From an uncultured Bacteroidia bacterium (GTDB taxonomy: Bacteria; Bacteroidota; Bacteroidia; Bacteroidales; F082), in the NCBI GenBank assembly GCA_902769875.1, contig CACXQV010000016.1, positions 1-44,277 of the forward strand: a stretch of DNA of 44,277 nt, in the 5' to 3' direction. Below the pieces are notes generated by a model. It did not search any database. It worked only from the letters and a program-made list of their open reading frames with translations, and was not told the origin of the DNA. The position numbers and the translations under genes were made by a program. Of this stretch, positions 32,165 through 39,809 are shown piece after piece; the first letter of the stretch is position 1; every line of letters starts with the position of its first letter.

Positions 32165-33349
32165 ATGCGTAAAAACTTTACTTTTTTGTTCCTCATGGGA
32201 ATCTTTGGTCTGTTTTCGACCAATCTGTTTGCTCAACAAGATGCTTCCATCGACCCCGCCAACATCCGCTATTGGATTGGCGAAGGCGAAAACGAAGTGG
32301 TGTTCATCGTCAACTGGGCTGAGCCTGACACAGCCTTGGCTTGGGGCTATCGCTTCAGCGAAGAAACCATCACGGTGAAAGACATGATGGTGGCTATTGC
32401 CGAAACCGACAACCGATTTGGTTTTGAAGGCGAGAGTTTCGTCAGCGATGTCACTTTCAATGATGGCATCCTCGACCTTAGCCTCGCTGGAATGTGGTGG
32501 ATGTACAATGTGAATGGCGAGATGGCCATGAATTATTTCGATGCCGAGTATATTCACAATGGCGATTATGTGAAGTTCGGCGACGAGTCGGTTGGCGTTT
32601 TGATCGACCCCGAGAACTATGTCTATGTTTGGCCGAAGGAAGTGGCTGCCGTGTATCCTTTGGCTTATGAGGCAAAGATTGACTTCTCTGAAATCCTCTA
32701 TTGGGTGGGCGAAGGCCAGAACGAGGTGGTTTTTGCCGTCAACTGGAACGAGCCTAACAAGTGCTTGGCTTGGGGCTATCGTTTTGCCAATGAAGCAGTT
32801 ACCGTGAAGGAAATCATGGATGCCATTGCCACTGCCGATTCGCGTTTCGCTTTCGATGCCTCTTACGGCTTTGTTTCCGACATCACCTATCATGATGGCT
32901 CGCTCGACCTTGGCCTTGTCGGCATGTATTTCATGTATAATGTGAACGGTGGCTATGCCGATGCCTACGATGTGCAAACCGTGGTGAACGGCGACTTCAT
33001 CAAATGGGGCGACGAATCGTGCGGCACCGAGATTGCTCCTTGGACTTACGTCTGGACGCAAACCGTTGAACCCGTGTCGAATCCTACTGGCATCAGTGAA
33101 ACTGAAACCAACACTTTGGGCATTTTCCCGAATCCCGCTGTCAGTGAAGCTTTTGTGACCCTCGAAAACGCTGGTTTGAACGAAGTTGCTGTTTATGACC
33201 TTCAAGGCCGCTTGGTCAGCAGGGAAACCGTTGAGGCTCAGGCTGGTGAGCAAGTGCGCCTCAGCATTGAAACGCTGAACGCGGGTGTGTATTTCGTGCG
33301 CGTCAATAGTGCCAACGCCACACAAACCGCAAAACTTGTCGTGAAATGA
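32165..33349 (+). CDS. Riboswitch-controlled T9SS surface protein with two DUF4430-like modules
   Basis: The 394-residue protein has a signal peptide (MRKNFTFLFLMGIFGLFSTN...AQQ), two homologous halves of about 135 residues, and a T9SS type A tail (FPNPAVSEAFVTLEN, AVYDLQGRLVSRETV, LNAGVYFVRV). Each half opens with YWIGEGENEVVFIVNW / YWVGEGQNEVVFAVNW and closes with GMWWMYNVNGEMAMNYF / GMYFMYNVNGGYADAY then GDYVKFGDES / GDFIKWGDES. This matches the transcobalamin-like C-terminal (DUF4430) pattern of a YxVNG strand followed by GDxxxW. With the riboswitch in front, a cell-surface corrinoid-binding role is inferred. Its TGA overlaps the next ATG (ATGA). Confidence 0.82.
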   Translation: MRKNFTFLFLMGIFGLFSTNLFAQQDASIDPANIRYWIGEGENEVVFIVNWAEPDTALAWGYRFSEETITVKDMMVAIAETDNRFGFEGESFVSDVTFNDGILDLSLAGMWWMYNVNGEMAMNYFDAEYIHNGDYVKFGDESVGVLIDPENYVYVWPKEVAAVYPLAYEAKIDFSEILYWVGEGQNEVVFAVNWNEPNKCLAWGYRFANEAVTVKEIMDAIATADSRFAFDASYGFVSDITYHDGSLDLGLVGMYFMYNVNGGYADAYDVQTVVNGDFIKWGDESCGTEIAPWTYVWTQTVEPVSNPTGISETETNTLGIFPNPAVSEAFVTLENAGLNEVAVYDLQGRLVSRETVEAQAGEQVRLSIETLNAGVYFVRVNSANATQTAKLVVK

Positions 33350-34326
33350 GTAAAAGGATATTCATCCTTCTGATGGCTTTGGTGCCGACGATGCTTTGGG
33401 CACAGTTTGCGCCCGGAGCGGGATTCGTCGGCACCACGGCCATGCACGCCGACTCGTCAGCATTCGTGGCTTGGGCTACGGGCTGCACCGTCGAGCGCGG
33501 CCTTATGCGTATCAACAAGCCCAACCTTGGCTTTGCCTCTTATGGCGAGGACACCTTGGCATTGGGTGCGCCCGGAGGAACGTATGATATTGTCAGTCTC
33601 GGCGACGGCGGAACGGCCACAGTGACTTTTGCCTCACCGATTTACAATGGCGAAGGCCCCGACTTTGCCGTGTTTGAGAATGGTCTTGTCTTGGAAGATG
33701 ACAACACCCTCTGTTTCTTGGAGTTGGCTTTCGTTGAGGTCAGTTCCGACGGAGAGAATTTCTTCCGCTTTCCCGCGATTTGCAACTATCCCGAAGACCA
33801 GCAAATCGGCACTTTTGAATGTACGTCATGCACGCTGATTCATAATTTTGCGGGAAAATACGAGGCGTTTTACGGCACGCCTTTCGACCTTGACGATGTG
33901 GAGGACAACCCTTTGCTCGACAAGAATCGGGTGACGCATGTGCGCCTTATTGACGTGGTGGGCAACATCAATCCTGAATATGCCACTTACGACTCAAAAG
34001 GTCATGTCGTCAACGACCCATGGCCCACGCCGTTTGAGTCCTGCGGCTTCGATTTGGATGCCGTCGGAGTGATTCACGACTTGGCTCATAGCGATGTGAC
34101 CGAAAATGAAGCAGAAAGGGTTTCTGTGTATCCCAATCCCGCCAAGGACAGACTGACGGTGAAGGCTGAAAACTTGCAATCCATAGAGATTTATAATGTT
34201 ATGGGTCAGCAAGTTATGGTTTCAACAGAACCGACTATCAACTTAAGTGCTTTGACTGAGGGCATTTATTTTGTCCGTGTGGTTTGCGAAGTCGGAATGG
34301 TTACGAAACGAATTGTGAAACAATAA
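33346..34326 (+). CDS. T9SS surface protein of cobalamin-locus type
   Basis: The 326-residue protein has a signal peptide (MSKRIFILLMALVPTMLWAQ) and one domain of about 230 residues: ATVTFASPIYNGEGPDFAVF, ENGLVL, FLELAFVEVSSDGENFFRFP, IDVVGNINPEY, CGFDLDAVGVIHD. This pattern (FAVFENG, AFVEVSSDG, GFDLDAVGVI) recurs in secreted proteins encoded near B12 transport genes in Bacteroidota and other phyla. A T9SS tail (VYPNPAKDRLTVKAE, EIYNVMGQQVM, EGIYFVRVV) anchors it. It is translationally coupled to the DUF4430-like gene by a 4-bp overlap and shares its riboswitch; a corrinoid capture or accessory role is inferred. Confidence 0.82.
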   Translation: MSKRIFILLMALVPTMLWAQFAPGAGFVGTTAMHADSSAFVAWATGCTVERGLMRINKPNLGFASYGEDTLALGAPGGTYDIVSLGDGGTATVTFASPIYNGEGPDFAVFENGLVLEDDNTLCFLELAFVEVSSDGENFFRFPAICNYPEDQQIGTFECTSCTLIHNFAGKYEAFYGTPFDLDDVEDNPLLDKNRVTHVRLIDVVGNINPEYATYDSKGHVVNDPWPTPFESCGFDLDAVGVIHDLAHSDVTENEAERVSVYPNPAKDRLTVKAENLQSIEIYNVMGQQVMVSTEPTINLSALTEGIYFVRVVCEVGMVTKRIVKQ

Positions 34327-34338
34327 ATTGGAACGAAA

Positions 34339-35445
34339 ATGAGAAAAAATCGCCTGTTTTTGCTGATGGCTATGGCCGCCTTGATGTTCTCTTGCAAGCC
34401 CGATAAGCCTGTCAATCCGAGTGATTTTAACATCGGTTCGGGTTTGTTGGTGCTCAACGAGGGCAACTTCCAGTATTCCAACGCCTCATTGTCTTTTTAC
34501 GACATTCAGGCTGATACGGTGTGCAACAACCTGTTTTACAAGGTGAACGACGCCCCGCTTGGCGATGTGGCTGAAAGCATGGCCTTGGTCGACGGGAAAT
34601 TGTATATCGTCGTCAACAACAGCAACTATATTTATAAGGTGGATGCCAACTCTATGGTTTGCGATACCTCTAAGCCCTTTAAAATCACCGACTTCTATTC
34701 GCCGCGTGAGATTCATTTTGTGGCTCCCGACAAAGCATACGTCAGTGATTTGATGGGCATCAACTTGTGGATTATCAACCCACAAGAAATGAAACATACA
34801 GGCACTATCGAGATGGGCAAGACCACGGAAAAGATGGTGCAGGTGGGCAGCGAACTTTATGTCAGCAACTGGTCTTGTTATTATATTGACCACACTTCAA
34901 CTGAGAGTTACAATACCGTTCAGATCGTTGACCTCAACAACGATGTGAAGGTGGCCGAAATCGAGGTGGGGAAGGAGCCTAACTCGATGGTAGTTGACAA
35001 GAACGGCCATGTTTGGGTGCTTTGCGAGGGCCGCTCCTACGACGATTGGGGCGAGAATCCCACGCTTTGGGAAATCGACCCGATGCTGAAGACCGCCACC
35101 TGCCAATACGAGTTCAAAGGCCCGTTTGAGGATGACGACGAAATCAAAGGCACGGCTTCGATGCTGAAAGTCAATCCCGCAGGCGACCAACTCTACATGA
35201 TTTACAACAACAAGGTGCGCCGTTTCGACATTGGCACGCTGAGTTTGTCGGAGTCATTTTGCATTGTTCCCGAGCCGCAAGGCCTGTTCTACAGCCTCGC
35301 CGTTGACCCACTCACGGGCGACATCTACGTCACCGATGCAAAGAACTACATGATGAACGGTACGGTTTACCGTTATTCATTTGACGGTGTGTTGCTCGCT
35401 TCATTCGAGGCAGGCATCATCCCTAATGCAATGTTGTTTAAATAA
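34339..35445 (+). CDS. BtuG-like surface lipoprotein, seven-bladed propeller (YncE/DUF5074 type)
   Basis: The 368-residue lipoprotein has a lipobox ending at C19 (FLLMAMAALMFSC), followed by a beta-propeller with recurring blades: GSGLLVLNEGNFQYSNASLS, GDVAESMALVDGKLYIVVNN, VGKEPNSMVVDKNGHVWVLC, YSLAVDPLTGDIYVTDAKNY. BtuG of Bacteroides thetaiotaomicron is such a propeller and hands cobalamin to the TonB receptor BtuB with extreme affinity. Third gene of the riboswitch operon, 12 nt after the previous stop; it is followed by a strong terminator. No BtuB-type receptor is in the window, which is notable. Exact ligand is inferred. Confidence 0.85.
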   Translation: MRKNRLFLLMAMAALMFSCKPDKPVNPSDFNIGSGLLVLNEGNFQYSNASLSFYDIQADTVCNNLFYKVNDAPLGDVAESMALVDGKLYIVVNNSNYIYKVDANSMVCDTSKPFKITDFYSPREIHFVAPDKAYVSDLMGINLWIINPQEMKHTGTIEMGKTTEKMVQVGSELYVSNWSCYYIDHTSTESYNTVQIVDLNNDVKVAEIEVGKEPNSMVVDKNGHVWVLCEGRSYDDWGENPTLWEIDPMLKTATCQYEFKGPFEDDDEIKGTASMLKVNPAGDQLYMIYNNKVRRFDIGTLSLSESFCIVPEPQGLFYSLAVDPLTGDIYVTDAKNYMMNGTVYRYSFDGVLLASFEAGIIPNAMLFK

Positions 35446-35460
35446 TTGATATTCTTTTGA

Positions 35461-35519
35461 GGGGATGGCAAATCCCCAACTTAGTTCGGGCGGATTGCAA
35501 AATCCGCCTGAACTTTTTT
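35461..35519 (+). terminator. Terminator closing the cobalamin operon
   Basis: There are two hairpins in series. A small one is GGGGAT/ATCCCC (35461-35477). The main one is a 14-bp stem, AGTTCGGGCGGATT with AATCCGCCTGAACT, around GCAA, ending in T6 (35483-35519). This marks the end of native operon transcription just before the R-M genes. Confidence 0.93.
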
Positions 35520-35563
35520 GCGTCAAAATTTCCCAAACCATTTCGTAAAGCAGAAAAAAAGCG

Positions 35564-35571
35564 TACTTTTG
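35564..35571 (+). promoter_or_regulatory. -7 box for the EcoRI-like R-M operon
   Basis: TACTTTTG (TAnnTTTG) ends 16 nt before ATG 35588, showing the R-M genes are adapted to Bacteroidota transcription. Confidence 0.6.
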
Positions 35572-35587
35572 CAGAAATGTTACCAAA

Positions 35588-36421
35588 ATGGCAAAAAAGA
35601 ATCAATCGAAGCGATTAACGGCACAGCAAAAAGAGAGTCACGGTGTTGTTGGCATATTTGGAAAAGAGGCCAAGTTGCATGATATGACCGTGGGAGAAAT
35701 ATCCCACCATGTCATTAAACAACTTGAGGAAGATTATCCACAACTTACTTTCCGCTATAGGTCAAGTATCGAGAAGATGGAAATTAACGAGGCACTTAAA
35801 AAGATTGATTCTGAATTGGGACAAACGCTTTTTGTTGAAAATGCAAGCATTATTCCAGATGGCGGAATCATTGAGGTAATAGACGACAATGATAATTGGA
35901 GAGTTGTTTTAGTATCGGAGGCGAAGCATCAAGGGAAGGACATCGAGAATATCAAAAAAGGAGAACTTGTTGGCAAAAACAAAAACCAAGACCTCATTTT
36001 GGCTGGCAATGCCATAGAGCGGTCGCATAAAAACATTTCCGAGATAGCCAATTTCATGTTGGCGGAATCGCATTTCCCATACGTCCTTTTTCTTGAAGGC
36101 TCTAATTTCTTGACAGAAACCATCAAAGTCACAAGACCTGATGGAAGAGTTGTAACGCTTGAATATAACTCAAGTATGCTCAATCGGTTGGACAGATTGA
36201 CGGCGGCGAATTATGGGATGCCCATTAATGCCAACCTGTGCAAGAACAAGTTCGTGAAGCACGGCGACAAAAGTATAATGCTTCAAGCGGCTTCAATTTA
36301 TACACAAGGCAATGGCGAAAGTTGGGATGCGAAAAAGATGTTCGACATCATGCTGGAGATTTCCAAAACGTCGCTTCAAGTATTGGGCAGTGATTTGTTC
36401 AAACAATTGACAAAGAAGTAA
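35588..36421 (+). CDS. EcoRI-type restriction endonuclease (predicted GAATTC)
   Basis: The 277-residue protein is the same length as EcoRI, and the catalytic residues fall at EcoRI numbers: P90-D91 in IIPDGGIIEV and E111-A112-K113 in LVSEAKHQGKD. The recognition residues do too: N141, E144 and R145 in GNAIERSHKN, and R200 and R203 in MLNRLDRLTAANYGMP. Long runs such as ERSHKNISEIANFML match EcoRI as I remember it. It should cut G/AATTC as a dimer. Its stop is 4 nt before the methyltransferase start, the same R-then-M order as plasmid EcoRI. Base composition is much more AT-rich than the flanks, suggesting acquisition. No controller (C) gene was found. Confidence 0.97.
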   Translation: MAKKNQSKRLTAQQKESHGVVGIFGKEAKLHDMTVGEISHHVIKQLEEDYPQLTFRYRSSIEKMEINEALKKIDSELGQTLFVENASIIPDGGIIEVIDDNDNWRVVLVSEAKHQGKDIENIKKGELVGKNKNQDLILAGNAIERSHKNISEIANFMLAESHFPYVLFLEGSNFLTETIKVTRPDGRVVTLEYNSSMLNRLDRLTAANYGMPINANLCKNKFVKHGDKSIMLQAASIYTQGNGESWDAKKMFDIMLEISKTSLQVLGSDLFKQLTKK

Positions 36422-36425
36422 GACT

Positions 36426-37412
36426 ATGGCACGACAGGCGACAAATCAACTACTTCAAAAAGCGAAAAAGTCAAAAAGTGATGAGTTTTACACACAACTT
36501 TGCGACATTGAGCGCGAATTGCAATACTACCAAGACAGTTTTGCCGACAAAGTGGTTTACTGCAATTGCGACGACCCTCGCACAAGCAATTTTTTCAGAT
36601 ATTTTGCGACAAACTTCCACAAATTGGGACTGAAAAAGTTGATAGCATCATGTTATGTTGAGGATACATACGATTTATTCAATATTCAGGACTCAGAAAA
36701 GGGATTCTATTGTGAATATAATGGTGAAAGTGGCATCCAGTTCAATCCGAGCGATGTAGAAATAGAATATTTCAGAGGAAATGGCGACTTTAGAAGCCTT
36801 GAATGTATTGAGTTTCTGAAACAATCGGATATTGTGGTAACCAATCCGCCATTTTCCTTGTTCAGGGAGTTTGTGGCCCAAATCGTGAAATACGACAAGC
36901 AGTTTTTGATCATCGGCAATGTGAACGCTATTACCTATAAAGAAATATTCGATTTGATTCAGAAAGATAAAGTTTGGTTGGGTGTCAATTTGGGTCGAGG
37001 AATTTCGGGCTTTATCATACCAGAACACTACGATTTGTATGGTACTGAAATTAGTGTAAATAGCGAAGGCCAAACCATTATTGCCACAAATAACTGTCTA
37101 TGGCTCACTAATTTGGAATTGAAGCAACGCAATGAGGAGCTTGATTTGTCAAAAGAGTATGCTGGCAATGAAAGTGAATATCCAAAGTATGATAATTGTG
37201 ACGGCATCAATGTGGACAAGACACAAGATATTCCAAGGGATTATGATGGCTTGATGGGAGTTCCGATTACGTTTCTTCACAAGTATAATCCTGACCAGTT
37301 TGAAATTGTCAAATTCCGGAAGGGTGACGATGGGAAGGATTTGAGTGTTAATGGTAAGTGTCCTTATTTTAGGATTTTGATAAAGAATCGAAGGGTAAAT
37401 GTGGCTGGATAG
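36426..37412 (+). CDS. EcoRI-type adenine-N6 DNA methyltransferase
   Basis: The 328-residue enzyme closely follows M.EcoRI (326 residues): MARQATNQLLQKAKKSKSDE, DKVVYCNCDDPRTSNFF, GLKKLIASCYVE, SDIVVTNPPFSLFREF with the catalytic NPPF at 140-143, GVNLGRGISGFIIPEHYDLY, and MGVPITFLHKYNPDQFE. It should methylate the second A of GAATTC (GA-m6A-TTC), protecting the host. It lies 4 nt after the R gene. It ends 65 nt before the three-gene system, whose own -7 box follows. One C-terminal stretch, KGDDGKDLSVNGKCPYFRIL, is near-identical to M.EcoRI from memory. Confidence 0.97.
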   Translation: MARQATNQLLQKAKKSKSDEFYTQLCDIERELQYYQDSFADKVVYCNCDDPRTSNFFRYFATNFHKLGLKKLIASCYVEDTYDLFNIQDSEKGFYCEYNGESGIQFNPSDVEIEYFRGNGDFRSLECIEFLKQSDIVVTNPPFSLFREFVAQIVKYDKQFLIIGNVNAITYKEIFDLIQKDKVWLGVNLGRGISGFIIPEHYDLYGTEISVNSEGQTIIATNNCLWLTNLELKQRNEELDLSKEYAGNESEYPKYDNCDGINVDKTQDIPRDYDGLMGVPITFLHKYNPDQFEIVKFRKGDDGKDLSVNGKCPYFRILIKNRRVNVAG

Positions 37413-37422
37413 AAAAATGTTG

Positions 37423-37430
37423 TATATTTG
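37423..37430 (+). promoter_or_regulatory. -7 box for the STAS/GHKL-PRTase-phosphoesterase operon
   Basis: TATATTTG (TAnnTTTG) lies 47 nt before ATG 37478 and just after the methyltransferase stop. Confidence 0.55.
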
Positions 37431-37477
37431 TGGCCTAATGAATCTGAAAAGCAAAAAACGAAATTACAATTATTAAA

Positions 37478-38668
37478 ATGATAGAAGACAATATTATCCA
37501 ATATGACGATGAGGCTAAGAAAATCTATTTCGCAGGAAATATTACCTCTTTCGTGTTCTATAATCAACTTTTTAAAGCACTTAGAGAACACTACAAACAA
37601 AATGGAGTTGCGGTTGCTCCTATTTTCTCTTTTATTAATGTAAAGCGATTTGATTCTTTGGTCATCCCAAATCTAATTAGTTTGGGGTTTATTTTGAAAA
37701 GTATTCATAGTAAACCTACGCTTTTAGAAATACCAAACATATTGGAATCAGCAAGTAGAGAAGCCATTAAGTTTTTGGATAATGGATGGTTTTTTAGGGC
37801 TGTTGGCCGCCCCAATAGATTTAGCGAAGAGATAGGTATAGATCAGAAACGATATACGATAATACAAGAAACAGGTTATGAAATATATGATTTTGAGCCC
37901 AAAATGTTGGGTTTTTACGATGTTAATGTGTCATATAATCCAGATCACAGGGTATGTGTTTATAAAGATGAATCATATTCGTATTATAGCAAATTCGTTC
38001 AGGAAAGTGTTTCGGAAGAGGAACTTGGAATAATTCGTTCAGAAAAATATCGAGATTTAAAGCCGATTATTGCGAAAAGATACTGGAATGTTCTTAAAGT
38101 ACTGAATGATAACAATAAAGGTGTTGTATTAGATATTTTAACAGAGATAATTACAAATTCCGTTCTGTATAGTGGTTCGCGTTGTTCTGCGATGTTACAG
38201 ACAAAAGATAACGAAACAAAAATATCAATATCTGATTATGGTGTTGGATTTGAGTATTCTTTTGAGAAAAGGCAAGAAAAATTCGGGGGAGAATATAAAA
38301 ATGTATTTAATGAGTTTAGCACAGACGAACAAGAAAAGTACAAGAATTTCATATACATATTTGAAACTTTGTACTATTCGAAAATAAAAAGCGTTGCAAG
38401 AGATAATTTATTTACATTGCTAGAGATTGTATTAAGAAAGAATGATATTTTTGGTATTGATGAAGGAACAATAAGAATTCATTATAATGACACGCAAGTT
38501 ATAATGACATCAAAAAGGTGCAGTAGATGCAATAAATTTAATCCAAAGAACTGCGCAAAATGTTTGTTGAGTAATTACAATCCATCAAAAGAGGCCTCAA
38601 AATCAAATTTGCGATTTTATGATAGTACATTTAGGGGCGTGCATATTGAAGTTGAACTTAAATTTTAA
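37478..38668 (+). CDS. Gene A: STAS-like + GHKL ATPase + zinc-knuckle protein
   Basis: The 396-residue protein is not a member of any system I can name. Residues 1-90 look STAS-like (KKIYFAGNITSFVFYNQLF, SFINVKRFDSLVIPNLISLG). About residues 215-300 form a GHKL (histidine-kinase/MutL/Hsp90) ATP-binding domain, with E223 and N227 in the N-box LTEIITNSVLYS and D253-x-G255-x-G257 in ISDYGVGFEYS. Near the end C348-x2-C351-x7-C359-x2-C362 can bind zinc. There is no histidine phosphoacceptor helix and no membrane segment, so it is soluble and resembles an anti-sigma-type kinase/antagonist in one chain. Gene B starts 4 nt after its stop. Very AT-rich. A switch or sensor ATPase is inferred. Confidence 0.75.
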   Translation: MIEDNIIQYDDEAKKIYFAGNITSFVFYNQLFKALREHYKQNGVAVAPIFSFINVKRFDSLVIPNLISLGFILKSIHSKPTLLEIPNILESASREAIKFLDNGWFFRAVGRPNRFSEEIGIDQKRYTIIQETGYEIYDFEPKMLGFYDVNVSYNPDHRVCVYKDESYSYYSKFVQESVSEEELGIIRSEKYRDLKPIIAKRYWNVLKVLNDNNKGVVLDILTEIITNSVLYSGSRCSAMLQTKDNETKISISDYGVGFEYSFEKRQEKFGGEYKNVFNEFSTDEQEKYKNFIYIFETLYYSKIKSVARDNLFTLLEIVLRKNDIFGIDEGTIRIHYNDTQVIMTSKRCSRCNKFNPKNCAKCLLSNYNPSKEASKSNLRFYDSTFRGVHIEVELKF

Positions 38669-38672
38669 GACA

Positions 38673-39797
38673 ATGCTATTCGCTAAATTAGAAATAGACG
38701 AAACATTATATGTGTTTCTGCATGCAGAACAGGTTTATCGTGATTTTAGTCGTTGTGATAAAGATTTAGGATGTTTCAGGAATGATGTTTTGGAGCATTC
38801 TGATAATGATATATTGGAGCATTCTGATAATGATATATTGGAGCATTCTGATAATGATATATTGGAGCATTCTAGTTATACTATTACTGAAAGCACTATG
38901 CGCGATATTTATAAATATATTGAGGGAAACGCGACGCCTGTTAATATTATTATTGACTGTGCGGAGATAAAAAACGCCATAAATATTGCGGGATGGATTA
39001 AAAAAATCATCAAACACTGCAAGGAAAACGGCAGGAACTTGTCGTTTTGTCGCATGGGTGATACATTATATGGAAAATCAAGAATGCGTGAGAGAATGCA
39101 TGAGAAGACATTGGAAGAACAACCCAATGATGACAAAACATGCAATGTTTTTATTTCTGGAAGCAAGAAAAAAAATATTACTGATACCGAAATATTTGAA
39201 ATATATCAACAAGAAATAGCAAAGAGAATAAAATCAAACTATATAATTGAAAGAAAGGAAGGTGAAGAGAGTTATAGTCATTCCAGCAATGTTCAATTGC
39301 CGATATATATTAATATAAAAGCATTTATCGAACAAAAAGATTTTTCATTTTTAGGTTTGTATTTGCTATGCAAACAAGCAATTCGCGAAGAGTTTATTGA
39401 GTATGGTAAACATCCACTTCTGTTTTTTAGTTCGATGGCGGGGGCGTATTTGGCTTCCGTCTTTTCAAAACTGGCTTGCATTGATATGGTCTTTCTTAAC
39501 CATTTAGGTCCAAAGAAAAAACTTTATCGAGAACTCCATAAAGAGCAATTGTTGGCGGATAGAGATTATTTAATCATATCCGATGTGGTTTGTTTAGGTG
39601 CCGAAATTGAACGAGCAAAAACATTAATTGAACATGCTGGCGGCAAATTAAAAGGGATATTATCGGTTGTATATGTGGAGGTCGTTTCAGAACGCCCTAA
39701 AACAGAGAATGAGATTAAAAAAGTTGCCTTGCTGACTCTTACAAAGGATTATAATCCTATTGATTATCAAATAATAACCGACTTTCCAAAAAAATAA
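38673..39797 (+). CDS. Gene B: STAS-like + phosphoribosyltransferase-like protein with minisatellite
   Basis: The 374-residue protein has a short N-terminal part interrupted by an eight-residue repeat (LEHSDNDI, residues 40-67) from a perfect 24-bp tandem repeat. It is followed by a STAS-like stretch (PVNIIIDCAEIKNAINIAGW then HCKENGRNLSFCRMG, about 87-125). The C-terminal part (about 245-345) resembles a type I PRTase: LLFFSSMAGAYLASVFSKL, then DYLIISDVVCLGAEIERAKT, with D304 in the PRPP-loop position, then EHAGGKLKGILSVVYVE. Only one acidic residue is in the loop (SDVVCLGAE) where enzymes usually have two, so it may bind nucleotide or PRPP without catalysis. ATG 38673 was chosen over the earlier overlapping start. 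Operon with A and C. Confidence 0.72.
   Translation: MLFAKLEIDETLYVFLHAEQVYRDFSRCDKDLGCFRNDVLEHSDNDILEHSDNDILEHSDNDILEHSSYTITESTMRDIYKYIEGNATPVNIIIDCAEIKNAINIAGWIKKIIKHCKENGRNLSFCRMGDTLYGKSRMRERMHEKTLEEQPNDDKTCNVFISGSKKKNITDTEIFEIYQQEIAKRIKSNYIIERKEGEESYSHSSNVQLPIYINIKAFIEQKDFSFLGLYLLCKQAIREEFIEYGKHPLLFFSSMAGAYLASVFSKLACIDMVFLNHLGPKKKLYRELHKEQLLADRDYLIISDVVCLGAEIERAKTLIEHAGGKLKGILSVVYVEVVSERPKTENEIKKVALLTLTKDYNPIDYQIITDFPKK
38790..38873 (+). repeat. Perfect 24-bp in-frame minisatellite in gene B
   Basis: There are three identical 24-bp units (38790-38813, 38814-38837, 38838-38861; each begins TTGGAGCATTCTGATAATGA) plus a half unit to 38873. Perfect identity implies recent expansion; 24 bp keeps the frame. 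Confidence 0.98.
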
Positions 39798-39809
39798 AAC
39801 TAATTTCCA

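Noticed and set aside
32084-33325. Long open frame on the minus strand (413 codons) opposite the DUF4430-like gene
   Set aside because: It is antisense to a gene with signal peptide, duplicated domain and T9SS tail, and its own translation has no family features.
35588-37412. EcoRI genes as vector or E. coli contamination of the assembly
   Set aside because: Many residues differ from EcoRI as remembered, the codon use is AT-rich, and the operon has a TAnnTTTG box and continuous Bacteroidota neighbours.
38790-38873. Possible CRISPR-like array
   Set aside because: The 24-bp copies are contiguous with no spacers and lie in frame inside a coding sequence.
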